Notes: a model not told the origin generated them from the sequence alone. Shown: positions 48,130 to 61,862, counted from the stretch's first letter. The stretch is DNA of 64,000 bases from Amylostereum areolatum (GCA_012932865.1 SAXG01000007.1:620001-684000), one strand, 5' to 3'. Numbers and translations: made by a program.

Positions 48130-50120
48130 ATGCTCTCCACTTCCTTCACTTGGTGGGACAAATCCAAGCCCGGCTCTGCTCCAACATCTCCCGCGGTCGT
48201 TACGCGACTTATACCCGTAGCGGTGCCAAAGGCCTCAATAACCCCAATGCAGGCCCCCGAGCCGCCACAGAAATCTCTCAAGCGGAAACGAGCTGAGCAG
48301 GAACGAAGGCAGAAGAAAAAGTCGCGTGCAAGCTCGACGGAGTCATCGACACCGCCGCCTATCCCCTCAGCCGCGCCGTCCCGGAAACGCGTGTCCAAGG
48401 CCTCTGGCGCGCGTCCTTCACCGACCCCATCTACTTCACGCGCGTCCGCCGGCGCCCGCCCGAATCCATCGACGTCTGAGGCGATCTACCGACACAGCAG
48501 GTCAAGGTCTGCGTCCGTGTTACGCGCATCCGACGAACCGATACCCAGAGACTGTTACCTGGAGGCCGATGCGGGGCGTGACGAGAATTTATTGACTTGC
48601 GAGAAGGTGTTTCGAGAGTATCAGAAGTCTTACAAGACGCGTAAGTCTCCTTTTTCTTGCGTTTACGAACCAATCTACACGCTTTCTGTGACGCGTTCTG
48701 GGAATCAGCTGGTGTTTTTTCCGTTCTATGCGGTGCGAATGTATGCGCAACGACACGTTACACCTATTCCGTTCCTCCTTTCACAAGCTTTCGTTCGATT
48801 TAGCCTGTGATTCCTCTTTCACAAAACTAACGCCTTTCGTGTAGATTTTACGGACCCAGACCATCCTGAAGACAATTCTTGGGAACCACATGAAACAAAT
48901 TATCCTGTTGCCGAACTAGAGTTTCCAAACACAGGCGCTACAGAACGGTATATTCTTCTGGCACCAAAGGACAAAGACCATTATAGTCCCATGCTTTGTC
49001 TCGAGCGGGCTCTCCATGCCATCATTGAATGTATGATTACCATGACTTCCTTCTGTTCGTCGCTCATGTCATTCGCAGGCTACCTGACCCCGGAGCAGCA
49101 AACACTTTTCGGACCCATGCCCACTACTACATCAACACCCGAAGACGATACACACCACGCCAATCATTTACGGACCCTTCACCGCGCAGTTGTCAAAAAA
49201 GACGGCCCTCTTTTCCTTTCCACCCTAGCTGCAATCAACAAACTCCTCCAAAGCCTCAAATACCCATTGCCGGACGATCCATTCGCACCCGCGCAGCCGA
49301 ATGCTTTGAAGGAGGCCGTACGACAGTGGACACCGACTGGCCTGCCATGGCAGATCGTACAACGGGTCATCGAGGAGACGTACCAGCGAACGGTGGGGCC
49401 ACGCTCGGATGAACTGCGAAAATACGAGGCCTTCTCCAGCACGACCTACGGCGAGCTCATGCCCTCATTGGTCGCGCAAATTCTGAAGCAAACGCGGTTG
49501 AAACCGGGAATGCTCTTCCTTGACCTCGGTTCAGGCGTTGGCAATGTAGTCCTTCAGGCGGCCCTGCAATGCGGGTGTGACTCCTTTGGCATCGAGATCA
49601 AGGCAGGACCGGCGGAGCTTGCCAGGGAACAGCATAGGCAGCTCTTGATGCGTGCAGCGATGTGGGGGGTTAACGTTGGGAATGTGGAGCTAGTGGAGGG
49701 GGATATGTTGGAGAATGGGCGAGTGAATGAGCTCCTGCGGAAGGCGGACGTTGTCCTAGTCAATAACAAAGTATTTGATGAGTCGCGTACGCCTTTTCCC
49801 CAATGTACTCTTTCCCTTGCTGACTTCCAAACTTTGCAGTCAACGCGGCTCTCCGACCTAAGTTCCTTGATCTTAAAGATGGAGCTATCGTCATCTCCCT
49901 CCGCCCGTTCGTTCAACCGAACGCGCGCATGACGGAGCGCAACATCGACGACATCAGCACCATCTTCGACGTCACACAGCACGAGTACCACTCTATGGAT
50001 GTATCGTGGGATTGCAAGGGCGGCTCGTATTACATCCATCGCGTCGACCGCGCTGGATACGCCGCCATCTTGGCCCAATTCGAACTGGCGTCATCGCGGA
50101 GCACAAGGGGGCGTAGGTGA
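48130..50120 (+). CDS. DOT1: DOT1 histone H3 lysine-79 methyltransferase
   Basis: Nuclear class I SAM methyltransferase modifying H3K79 on nucleosomes, linked to silencing and the DNA-damage response. Four exons: 48130-48640, 48845-49030, 49079-49786 and 49840-50120. The N-terminal ~170 residues are low-complexity and basic (KSLKRKRAEQERRQKKKSR), as expected for nucleosome binding in fungal DOT1. The catalytic core has KYEAFSSTTYGELMPSLVAQ, SAM motif I LDLGSGVGNVVLQAAL, the acidic GIEIK motif, VEGDML and VLVNNKVFDE. This last corresponds to the family's NN-x-F active-site loop. It closes with GGSYYIHRVDRAGY. All joins keep frame. Confidence 0.93.
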
Positions 50121-50583
50121 TTATATCTCCTCGTCGCTGGACAAGTTTGGACCCTAGAGAACAGACTTGAACTGCCACCCACATAGTATCTTTATTCCTC
50201 CATTGTTTTCTGCCAGTTTCTCTTATTGCTTTGTCCTGTTTTCGGTGATCTCTGTAGCCTTAATCGAACGCTGGACCGGACTCTTTTGCCTAATGGATTT
50301 TACTTACCTCTCGGTACCCTCCCTGTCGGATCCTGCGCACCATACAGCAATTGTTGTTGTTACATTACCGCTAATCTCTCGCTACTGTATGTGCGAGTAC
50401 GACAGTCAGCGCTCCCCAGAGACTTTCCAACTGGTTACATCCTCGAGATTCCGCGATTGAGGGCAGTCGTGTCTCGGGCGATACATATATAAATAACGAC
50501 TCGATAGCAGATGATACTCTTACAGCGACATCGTACTTCGACACAGCAGTAGCGATACCCCCAAACGCGAATGAATGGTTTTT
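50121..50583. other. Convergent intergenic region
   Basis: Between the stops of DOT1 (plus) and helicase/TPR gene B (minus). No gene seen; A/T-rich pieces such as ATATATAAATAACG near 50484 could belong to 3' processing signals. Confidence 0.4.
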
Positions 50584-53500
50584 TCACTTCCCTTCGCGCG
50601 ACGTAGCCCGGTCCGAACTGACATCCATCCACTTCGTCAACAAGCCCATGTCTTCGTCCAGTTCTTTCACACCCCATTCGAACTTGCTGAGCATGCGTCG
50701 TATTTGCTTTATGGCCTTCTGCCAGGCCATCAGACTTTCGTTCTCAGTCTTCTCCTGATAGATGGAGGACGAGGGCTGAAGGAGATCTTGCATATTCTCG
50801 GCATTCTTCATGACGCGGCTGGCAAGTCCCGTTAGCGAACCAAGGAAGCCACTGGCGAGGAAAAGAGAGGACTTACTTCATAGCAGTCTGACGCTGCGAC
50901 AACTCAAATAGGTCCTCGACGGCGGCCGTTGCTCGCTCCTTCTTGATGTGGACTTTTTCCTGGCGAGCGTGCGCCAGTGTCCAATCAACACAAAGGAGTA
51001 CGTGGGGAAGAATACCGCGGTAGACGATCCTGAAGGAACGTGAGGCATTGACAAAGTCTGGTTTTTGGCTTTCCAGGAGGCAGGCTCGGTAAAGGCGGTC
51101 GCGAGCAGCAGGTAGCGGTTCCGTGGGCGCAGAGTGGATATGATCGAGCATGCGACGACAGATCTTCTGGATAGCGCGTGCGGCGATCCCTTGCTTTCCG
51201 AATAGCCTTCGCTCATCCTCATCCGTCAGGGCGTAGGAAAGATTGTTGGCGTCCTCTTGCATTTGGTCTGACCTATACACTGTGTCGTCAACAGGCGCCT
51301 CTTCCATTAAGTCCGGTTCGTCTTGTGTAGAATCGATCGATGGCAGTGGGATAGACAGAGCAGGCTCTTCGCTAAAAGAGAGTTGAGCGTGGCTGACAAG
51401 CATAGGAATATCGTCGAGGTCATGATAATGGATGCGCCGGACATGTAGGGACGTTGGTCCCAGCAAAGGGCCATCCGACAGATAGAGTTGCAGCATCTCA
51501 TCGAATGAACCCCTGGCGGACGCCATAACAATCCTGGAAAGGTTTGGCCACCCCTCGGCATAGACATAGCTACATGAACAATTTCGATCAAATGTTGGCG
51601 GACGGCGCAGGACGGTGATGTGCTTACAGTTTATGAAGTGGTCCAGAGTAAAATGGAGCAGAAAGGTCTTGTAGCGAATGAATAGTTGTGTGGATTTCGT
51701 TTCTGAGGGCCACGCTTGGACAGTTGTACCCAACTTGGAGAGATGAAGTCAGATCCACGTCAAAAAGACGAGAAGCATTGCACTTGCCCAGACATAAGAC
51801 TCTGCAGCTGAGAAGTGATACTGCTCGTAAGGAACAAAATCAAGATGAGGGAAATTACACTTACATTCTAGCCAAACAGGCATCGCGAACTTGCCAGGGG
51901 GACAATTCCTTCGAACGATGCAGGAGATTTTCCACCGAGATATTACCTACGGAATATCATAAGCTCAAGAAGAGCCAACTGGGGAACATGACAGCAGGAC
52001 GCACCAGTGTAAACGTCCTCAACCAGCAGTTGGAGGGGTTTGAGTAAATCCCACGGAGTCGGTACGTTCTTGTCCTTCTTATCAAAAGCCAAGAAGTCGT
52101 CCCAACATTCCACAATCCAACTGCGAGGCAGTGTTACATCGTGCAAAGAGGCTTTCCTTCTGTGTACTCCGACCAAGATGGTGGCCGCGCATACTCGATC
52201 GATAAAGTCGCACAGGGTGCCAAAATCTAACGAGATGCGGCGGTTCGCTATGACACTATCGTTGGACGATTATAAGATCAGGTGGGAAGATAGGAAGTAG
52301 AAGACTTACGAAAGAAACCTGACGGCGGAAGCCAAGTCACCCTCTCTTCGCATGAAAGCCACCAAATTATGCAGGTTGTTGAAGGGTCGTACATAGCGTC
52401 CACGAAAGTCCATCAGCTCGGGATGCTGATGCCATCGGCTACGAACGCAAGGGATACTATCGAGACAGCGCTTCACCACACGGACTTCGTCGTGCACATC
52501 GAGTCGGAGGCCGAGCTTTGCGGCGTTCAAAAAATTGGTGAGAAAGGCCGATCTAAGATTCTCCCGAGATGGATTCAACCCATACAACACATCCGCGGTC
52601 CACTGCTTCACGACCGAAAATCCTTCCGATGCTACCGGCACGAGGTCCGGGCGGAATAATGACATGGAGCCAGTCGTGTACAGGAGGGGGCAGAGGGCGC
52701 TTTCGAGGCGAGCAAGCCACGACCTGCGTTGGAGGATGAATATATAACGACATGTTTACAATGACAAGGTCTGACCTTCGCTGACGCATGCGAGTGGGAA
52801 AATCATCCGTCGATCGGAGGGTTTGAGAGTAATGGAGAATAATGATCTGCTGGAGATGATAGTGAACTCGACGATGGTACCACGCAGGGTTCAATTCATG
52901 AGCCGTGGGATGCGGGTGGTCCTTGTTGCATTTGCGACCTGTAGCAACGTCATAACAGGGGTCGAAAACATGAACGACGCTCTTGCTGATATCGTGTTGG
53001 AGGCGAATTCGGGTTTGTAACCGGTCGCCGAGAGAAGTTCGTAGGAGGGTTGCAAAGACTGGCAGGGATAGAGAAGATACGTTCTTCTCCGTGTAGGTTC
53101 GTGAAAGGAAGGATGTTCCATTGTTGCGCAGCTCGACGTGATCATCATCTGTCTTCTGGAAGCAGAAGAGTTCTTGGATAATGGGGCAGTCCCAAGGCGC
53201 ATCAAGCACGATGACTTCGTGCATCAGGCGGACGTAATGACCGAACATCTCCAAAAATACGATGGATCCGTGTTCGGTCCTCGTGGACATCCTTGCCAGG
53301 TCGTCGAACAAATAGTCCAGGCAGAAGAGGGCCTCGCACATGCGCTCGTTGGAATTCTTGCAGAAGATATGGGCCAGACCTCCGAGGGTCTTGATGTCTG
53401 AGACCATAGCGGCCTTGAACATGCGGATCTATAGAGACATAAGTACCTTGATCAAGAAGTCTGTCAGAAGCTTACAATGTTAAGCTCATCCTCCGAGGAA

Positions 53501-56500
53501 AAGGCATCCTCTAGGCCGGTTATTGCACCTGACATCTCATCTACTGATACGTCCAGCGCGCTCGTCCATGTCCGTGTTCCAAACGACATGTTGCGCCAGA
53601 ACAGTTCACGGAGATACTGCTTGGCCAATGGCGACGCCTCCGGGACATCAAGGTTCTCGATGAGGAGGTTGATTGCCTTCAAGATATGCTCTTCGTCATA
53701 GTAAAGCTTGGCGGCCTTCACGACGCCGTCCGAACCTTCCCGACGTTCCACTGCGGCGGCGTGGGCGACTCGGAAGTCGTGCTCGATCATAAACTCCTCC
53801 TGTTCTTCGTACGAACTGAAGAGTGCTGCAGCATCGCTGTGGAAACCCAGTCGTAAGTAAGAAATAGAGAACGGATATTGAGGCGAACTCACTCTAGCTC
53901 TACATGCTCAAGGTACGATACTCGTGCAGAGCCAATGATCTTGTCGAACACAGGCGTTTCAATTCGACTTTCGTGCTTTTGCACCACTGCGACGGCCTCT
54001 TTCAACCGTCCTCCGTCGAAATAGTGGATCGCCGCCTCGGTCCATTTCTCTGCCATGTAATAGGTACGCGCAGCATCTTCGTGGAGGTCCACCTCAGCGT
54101 AACACTCAGCGCCGGATTGCAGCACTCGACAACGTTCGTCCTTTGCACGCACTCCTTTTGCGGAAACAATCAGGGCTGTGGCTGCAGCAACATAGGCCTC
54201 CCGACGAAGCCTCTTCTTTTCTAATGGTTGCCCGTCCGCATCCTGCTTGAGTTGGTACGCCCTTGCGACCTGCGGCCTCTTCAAAACGGTTTGCGGCTTC
54301 GTAAGCGTCTGCCGCCCCTTCAAAGTTGGCCTGTTGAAAAAGCATTCGTGCGGTCTGTGTCCAATCTTGATCCTGGGGATTGTTTTCGAACTCAGCGAGG
54401 GTTGTCCCATACTCCGCTTGAGCGACGAGGTCACTAGTTTCCCAGAATCGCTGAAGATGTGACACTTATGTCAGTGCCTGGGGAGACAAGGGAACGCATT
54501 GAGACGCACCTGCATGAGCCAAGATGCCGCGGACGTATCTGCTATCCAAAGATGTTTCCTCGTCCGTGTAATAGCGACATAAAGAAACTTGAGCTACAGG
54601 CAAGGGTAAGATGGCGTCATGCAATATGGAGAAAACGCGTATACTTCGCTAGCCATCGGCGAATACCGTCCATCAGGCATGTCTCTGGATAGGTGTGCAT
54701 ATTCGACAAGGCGTCTCCATCCAGAGTGAATCAACCGTCGAATCTTCGAAAAAGTTGTAGAGAAGAACCTAGAGCGGTATATATATCAGCACACTAGCAC
54801 TTGTGGGGATATCGCGTGCACTGAAATCTCTTACGTCGTCAAACTCTAAGCCCTTGCTTTGAGGGATAGTGCTGGTATATAGAGTCAGAGTAAGTTCTCA
54901 TGGACCTTGGTGACTGAGATACATACAGGATCACTCCGATTTTCCCAGTGATCTTTCTCAAGCCGTTGTTGCGCAGCAGCATCTCGAACAAGAATGCCTA
55001 TATGGCAGTTGAGGTAAAATGCGTCGAAATCCGATCGTATTCTTACATTGTTTTGCACCTAGGCGAACGGACGACCGGCCGCTACGAATATCAGAGGTTT
55101 GTGCAGGATCATATGGCACTGGAATCTTGAAGTGAGCGTGCTTACTCGAAAGCATCGAAGAATCCTTGCCTCGTCGGCTTCGTCACCCAGTCCTTACAAA
55201 AACTGGCTTTACTCCGTCAATGATACCCTCCTCTTTGTCCAGGGCATCCACCGCGTTGGGGAAAAGCTTCAGGAAGCTGATGACCGAATTAGCGCAGTCA
55301 ACGATGCTACGGGGGGACCGATAGTTGGTAAGAAGCTGAAACGTCGGGGGCTCATTTGCGTTGCGAGATAGGTTCAGAGAGTGGTTAGACCTCTGAGGTA
55401 AACGGGTTATTCCTACCGTATAGTGAGAGCGAGACGAAGTAAAAAACTACCTCGTAACGATACAGCATAGCCTTCAACTCCGCAAAATGAAAGGTGCTGC
55501 CGAACGATATGGTCTGAGCAACATCTCCAGCCCAGAACGAGCCTTCGGGATTTCTGCATAGCTGTCGCATTACTAGATTGTACATCAGTACACAGGCGCT
55601 AACTTGTATGAACGAGAGCCGAGGAACCACCCACAGAGAATGTCGATGACGTTGTTGTCTTGAACTTCGTCGACATACCTAAATTGGATATCAGTTACAG
55701 AATCGGTCGACATGTTGAAAGGCAGACAAATAGTCTAGCTTCCGCCCTGGAACACCCTTCTCTTTCAAGGCTTGCAACAAGTCATGCGTTCTGCGTTGAA
55801 TCAGGTCAGTATACCTTTAGAGGAGGCTTTAATACAACCGTACCGATCGGCAACATCCCGCTCGCCGCGTTGCATCTTTATCGAGAGGTATTTCTCAAAC
55901 AAAGAGTAGTCTACGGGGCTACCACGTTTATCATATGTGTCGCGATCGAGGATGAATCTTGGGCTGTTCAATGCATCTTCCGAGCCCTTAATGACACCTA
56001 GATTTCGCATCAACACTCTGACTTGATCATGACAATGAACACGAAGGCCTTACCAACGAACTGTCCGTAGGCTTGCGAAGGTGCTGGAGACCAGAGCATG
56101 TGAGTGAAATTGTTCAATCATCTCAAAAGTGGACATACACATCCGCCTCGTGTGCTGGGGAAAATGTGGCCAGTACTTGGTCTTGAAATCCTCAAAAGAT
56201 ATGTACTGAGGACCCATTGCTTTTCGATACTGTGCGGACCACGTTTCTTTCTGAATGTTTCGTCTCGTTGACCTGACTTTGGCCGGTGGCGGCGGTTTGA
56301 TGAGATCACCTTCCAACATGGTACAGAGCTAAGTCCACCTTGTGAGTCAATGCCACCAGTCCGAATCGAACGACACGTACGTCATTGAAGGTTATGATGA
56401 GCGGGAAATGCTCGTCCTTGAGTTGGCTGTATTTTGTGGGCAGGTCAGCTCGCCAAGTTTCCAGATCCTCGACTGTTGAACATGCTTGAATGTGTACTTG

Positions 56501-58946
56501 GGGGAGAGCGCTTGACGCGATCCACAAAATGTTGAGGGGCGTACTTCGACATGACATCCGACCTGATCAATTCGATGAGATCATTCTCGACCTTCCGCGC
56601 CAACAAACGAGACTTGGTTAGAAATATTTGACGTGGACGGGATTCATAAGGAGAGGGCGTTCCCCACGCCCGTTCCAAGCCGAATATCTTGAAGCAGATG
56701 GTGGTTGTTTTCCTGGAAAGGGTCGTTGAGAGCTGATGTGATACCACGGGAAAACTACCATACCCAGTTCCACTCCGACCCATCACAAAGCAAGAACCGG
56801 TATGTTCCACGACTTCTTGTTCTCGATCCCTAGCACCTTTTCAGCCACGATGGTCGACGACCATGGACGAAAGGAACAGACGACAACTGATAGGTTTGTG
56901 CGACATCCTCGTCGAGGAGTATACCTTGAAGGTACGTTAGGCGACAAACAATCAGTTAGAAAGAGGGGCCGACCTTTCAAGAAATTCTGAGCCACAACAC
57001 GTGAGGTTTTTTAGCACCAAGGTGATAAAGCGACTCTTACTTCTGAGACGCGGGCATATTTTCCTAACCTATGTAATGCAAATTGTCAATGGTTAAAACT
57101 GCTTGCCATGACAGGACGACATACGTCAACAATGAATACATCTGTGAACTTGATCAAACACATTTTCAACAATCAGAACATAGCATCACACCTCGTCCTC
57201 ATCCTCCTTGGATAGACCAGATGTATCTTCCTTTGATAGGGTACCACGAGACGTGGCTTGTTCACCGGTTGGATCCCCTAAGGGAAAGTCATGGGGAACA
57301 AAAGTGTATCCGTCCGGGGATAGTTCGCGGAATCGACAGCTAAAGAGACTAGTAAGGAGACAAACATGGAGAAATAAGAGTATTGCTAACGCATCACAAT
57401 ATTCTCTGCCCTTCCGATTCGCCTGGTACCTACCCATCCTGTCCCAAGAAACGCGCACAACCTCTTCGTGGTCGCAGAGACCGAACAAAGTTATAACTGT
57501 ACATGCCCGTGAATATCATCACGGAAAAAAGACACACAAGTGTCTTTGGATACCTTGGTGAGGTGTCTATACCGAAAAATGAGATGCGGTGAAATAAGGC
57601 AAACAGGAAATGCTCACGTCGCCTTTGCGCTCTCTGATGCAATCTATTTGATACTGAGGAGATGAAAGCAGCTATTTAGGTACACGGTCAAGCACACGTC
57701 GCATAAAACGCACCACTAATCTCAAATCTCCTGGAAGCCTTGCTTCATAGATATGCACCGGACTGCTGTTCGTAATTTTTTTGTAGTTCGTTTGGGTGAA
57801 CTGGCCGCATGACAGCTGGCTAAAGTTCGTAGGGTGTCAATCGAGCGGCTGCCTACGTATGACGAAATGTCAACTTACGCGAGCTTCTTCCGCATGGGCT
57901 CAACCGCTTGAGTTCCTCCTTTTCCAAGTTTCTTTAGATCCCTTCTGGCCCTCTCCGAAGTGAAAATTCTCCAGACCCCGAAGTCCGCGGGGCTTTCGTA
58001 CAGTAGATCGGCTTTCACTGAGGAGACCATCCCGAATGGGAAGGCCGTCATCGGACCTTCGAGGGTCGGCGAGCGAGCGACAACACCTTCACTGCCGTTG
58101 CTTGTAGGGCTCAAAGGAGATGTTACCGTCGACGCTGGAGTAGAAGAAGCGATATACTTCTCCTTGATTGATGTCGCAACGTCCGGTCGTCTAACTATCT
58201 GCAAAAGCGACTAACTCGCGAGGTTAATGCCACTACGCTTACGCATATAGCAGAGATACACACCACCAATATGTCTCGTTGTTGATTGAGAATTGTTTCC
58301 ACCAGTTGCTCCGCATCCTCCCGATATCCCGGCACCTGGATATCTAGATCGCGGAAGGCCTTTACGTCCACCACAACTTCAGACCGGGACATGGCCCTCG
58401 ACTTCTTGCGCGGATGCTGTCCTCTGATGGGCTTCTCGTCGGCACGGGTCACAAACGCAGGATCATCGAGCATAGATGCCAGGGCATGAAGAACACGGGG
58501 AGCTAACTCGATCGTACGACGATATCCGTCCATAGTGGTAGCTTCTGTTTCGCGCAAGGAGCCAAGCCGACACAACGTTAAGGAAAGTGTGGCGAGGCAC
58601 CGCACCGCAACTGAAGTGGAGTTGCAAGTGGTTGCAGATGCAGGGAATTGTGACAGGATGAAGTCGACGATGTGGTGGTGGGTTTCCATGCTCATGGCTG
58701 CATGCAAGGTAGTCAGCGAACTGAATAAGATGGCGGAGAGTAACGCGTACCACCCATGATGTATTCAAAGGCATGCTCGACGCGCAGCGATTTCTCTATC
58801 ATATGTGGCGTAGAAGGTGCGTCGAGGCACCCCCCGAATGTTTCAAGAGCACTTGTTAAATCATCGTCGGATGAAATGCGAGAAGGGTGCAAGATGTCAA
58901 AATCCAAGACAAAGAGCTTCTTTGAGATGCTTTCTTTGCGCGACAT
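50584..58946 (-). CDS. TRANK1-like UvrD helicase/TPR protein B, frameshifted
   Basis: Paralogue of the protein at 16504-24732 with the same order of parts. Start chosen at 58946 (MSRKESISKKLFVLDFDILH); an in-frame ATG lies at 59159. Helicase motifs: VMGRSGTG-KTTTICFKIFG (intron inside Walker A at the same place as in gene A, near 56760), YVDEVQDNNVID (about 55650), FWAGDVAQTISFGSTFHF (about 55530), SKGLEF (about 54855) and FLYVAITRTR (about 54580). TPR-like segments and the coiled-coil C-terminus (KRRMLSKFEWGVKELDED-like) end at 50584. A 4-bp duplication TGGATGGA (plus-strand 54716-54723) shifts the frame between helicase motifs V and VI, so a full-length product is doubtful. Function unknown; the gene may be decaying or the duplication may be a rare allele. 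Confidence 0.75.
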
Positions 58947-59502
58947 GTCGAGTCTGAGATGCTGGAGAGGGAAGCGAAATAAGCACGAGGTAGGGGCGAG
59001 GAAAGAGGAAAGAACCGTCGCCACCTGCGATGTTATACGTGTTGAGGACCGAGGTGCAGGACTCGGAGGAACGCTATCAGCAACGAGGCCGCCCCACAAA
59101 AGGCATGTAAACCTTCCATAATGCTCGTCGACGCAATGCGCCTTCCAAACCAAGGACATAGCCCAAGTACAATAGTCCTATGGGCGTTCATTTTCAGACC
59201 CTGGAACGCTCGAGAATCTTTACACGAGGCAACCCCTCATCGGATTCCTTGTTAGCTCGCAGGCTCTCGAACGCCACAGTTTACCGCTCTGCGGAGATAT
59301 CCAGACGTCAAATGTACGAGACTGTTATCGTCTACCGAGACTAGGCTCAGTCATAGACATCTTATGATTCGTGCCATAGCCTTGTCTACAGATTCAAGAG
59401 CGTCTGTACTTCTGAGGCGGTCAGTAAACGAACGACATCGAAAGACAGTAGGCACTTACTAGTTTATACGTCGTCCAAGCTCCCGAGGAGTTGAGCGTAG
59501 CC
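58947..59502. other. 5' region of helicase/TPR gene B and 3' flank of CofD-like gene
   Basis: Contains an in-frame N-terminal extension possibility for gene B up to 59159 and otherwise no supported gene. Confidence 0.4.
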
Positions 59503-61467
59503 TCAAGACAGTACCTTCTTCAGAGCATCCCGCGCACATGCCGCATCGTACACGGGAACGCCATCTCTTCCAAGCGCCTGGCTAGCGATTTCTATACATC
59601 GAACTCCGAGATGCTAAAATACGGGTCAGTCGAGCTAGCTCCGCCGACGATGATGTGCTTACAGTGATACGTTGTACATCAACTTCTACGTGGGCCCCGC
59701 GCAAGTACACCAGGTGAGTGATAAATGCGGAGATAGGAAAGTTGTCGCAGCGTTGCCGAGGCCGTACGACTGCGGTTGGTACTGCGCGTTGAGGGTGCGA
59801 ACAATGGCACTGGTGAATATGCATATGAGTTCTCTGAAAGTGTGAGGTAAGGATAGACTGCACTTGATATGGTCTAGAGCTGTGTATCCGTTCGTTTCTC
59901 GATCATTCTTTGAGTTCACTGAGGTGATTGAATGTCAGCTATCATCGAGTAACAGTGTTTGATATGATTTACGGAAGAGAACTTTGGCCTTTAAGGATGG
60001 AGAACGAGCTATGGCTGAGGCAACACCACGCAAGGCAAGGCATGGAATAATGCTAAAGGGATGTAAGGAGATGCATACTGAAGGGATGACAGCATCGTGA
60101 CCTTGTCCACAAGGAGCCGCAGGAGTACACCAGCACCTCATTTAACGCAAGGTTCGATAGATAGTCAGGGTTGGGCGACGGGTAGATCTCATGTCCATAG
60201 GCATTAAGATAATACAGTCCTGTGGATAAGCTTCATGAAAAGAATGGAAGGTACAGTAGATGAGAAGATCCTACGGTTTATGGGCGCACCGAGGACCTCA
60301 TATTCATCCTTGCTCTGGGATTGGAACCTGACGTTTTGGGTTGTCGCCAAAGTAGGAGAAATGGCATCGTCGTATGCATCCTCATGTGCTGATTCTTCGT
60401 CATCGAAGGCGAGGCTGCGCTGGACAGGGTGGGAGATCTCGCATTGACCAACAAGCTTTGAGCCATCTATCTAGAGGTAAATGAGCGGAGGTATCCACAC
60501 AGCGGGAAAAAACGCCTGACAAGTTCGGCCGCAATCGTGACTGTATGATTCGTCACAACTACAGGCAGTATGTGCGCCTATTTGTCTTGTGTCAGCCGAC
60601 ACCAGCAGCATTAAACAGAACATGTAACCTGGCTATTTGTGATCGAAGCAAACAGGAAGATGGCGGAAGGCAAGGAACGGAAGAATCCTTGGGCAGCGGC
60701 AAGAAAGCAATTTCCTATGCTGTGTTGCTTGAGTGGGATGTATCAAGTTCGCGGGGGAAAAACATACCTTCCGTTCAAGAACGAGAAGTTCTTATGGGCT
60801 CTACGCAGAACCTCGCTCTCAAAGTAAACCAAGAATCCTACGAGGACGATTTCAGATCGAATCATTGTAGAATACAAGTACGGCGCACCTCGAATGGTTT
60901 CTTTCCTGTCATTAGGTATTCCCGACCATAGCAAGCTTCTACCCTCAACGATAGACCTCCATTCATCGCGGGCTTCTTTTTCAGAGCAATCCGCGGGAAG
61001 ACGATAGGCCAGAAGGGTACGAAGCGCCTCTAAAGGGGAACCTTTCTCCGCCGCCGGTATGAGACGCACTAGTCGAGACCGTATGTCTCCTGCCAACAAA
61101 AGTTAGCCTTACTCCAGAATAGAACGGAGCATCGCATCTGCGCACCTATGGACGGGCCTCCCAAGACGCGTATGATCTCGCTCGAGGACCCTCCATCGTC
61201 TGAGACCGGTAACACATAGCACGCTCGTCCAAAAGCAGAGCAGATGGCGTTACAACCTGTTCCACCTGACAACACTATGCAAGAGGGTCCCGAGTCCACA
61301 TCAGACTGCCCTGCCGTTCCCGCGGATCCTGGAAGTTGCAGTTGAGAGGGCCGGTGCGTTCTTGTCCGTGCATGTTCAGTAGGTAGGTCGAACACGGTTG
61401 ACCCAGGGCTGCTGACCAGCGGGTCGCTCACCGAGAGCGAAGAAGGGGAGAAGGGGGAAGACTCCAT
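59503..61467 (-). CDS. CofD/YvcK-like (UPF0052) protein
   Basis: Rossmann-type protein of the CofD/YvcK superfamily. Archaeal and bacterial members are 2-phospho-lactate transferases (F420 pathway) or the carbon-metabolism regulator YvcK; the fungal role is unknown. Start at 61467 (MESSPFSPSSLSVSDPLVSS), a Ser/Pro-rich leader. The nucleotide-binding region is CIVLSGGTGCNAICSAFGR, followed by the hallmark PVSDDGGSSSEIIRVLGG and the SIG-DIRSRLVRL join. Later conserved parts are FSFLNGSIGNYFL-like sequence (near 60790-60700), RIFYLNAYGHEIYPSPNPDY, AIARSPSLKAKVLF, LNSKNDRETNGY and RGAHVEVDVQRI. It ends QALGRDGVPVYDAACARDAL-KKVLS; the exact last exon is uncertain. Its start is 395 bp from the divergent topoisomerase II gene. 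Confidence 0.85.
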
Positions 61468-61862
61468 CTGTTTGAATTGAGAGGAACGAGACGGTGTACA
61501 CGTTTTGTGACGGTTTTCGTCATCCTGATGTTAAGAGTCATAAGTACCAAGCCAAGCAAGGTCACAGACGCTTCCCCAGCGTCTCTTCAGGTTGAAGAGT
61601 CACGTGCATATGTTGTCCGCGCGATTTTACCTCGACACCGCCTCAGTCGTCGACGAGGAGCACTTTTCCACGCGTCTTACAGCGATAATAATCCAATGAG
61701 TGCACTATAGAAATGAGATTGGTACCCATCGTGGCCAGAACAGTACGCGTTCTGTGTTCGTTGAACTTGAGTCACGTGCCGCGTGTCGCGTTCTTCACGC
61801 GTTGTGCGCGTTCATTCCTTTTCAACCTGCTGCCACCGTCCACCATCACCGCTCAAGACGCA
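61468..61862. other. Divergent promoter of CofD-like and topoisomerase II genes
   Basis: No coding sequence supported. An upstream in-frame ATG at 61713 could extend topoisomerase II, but MSSSEAENFDF at 61863 is the natural family start. Confidence 0.5.
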
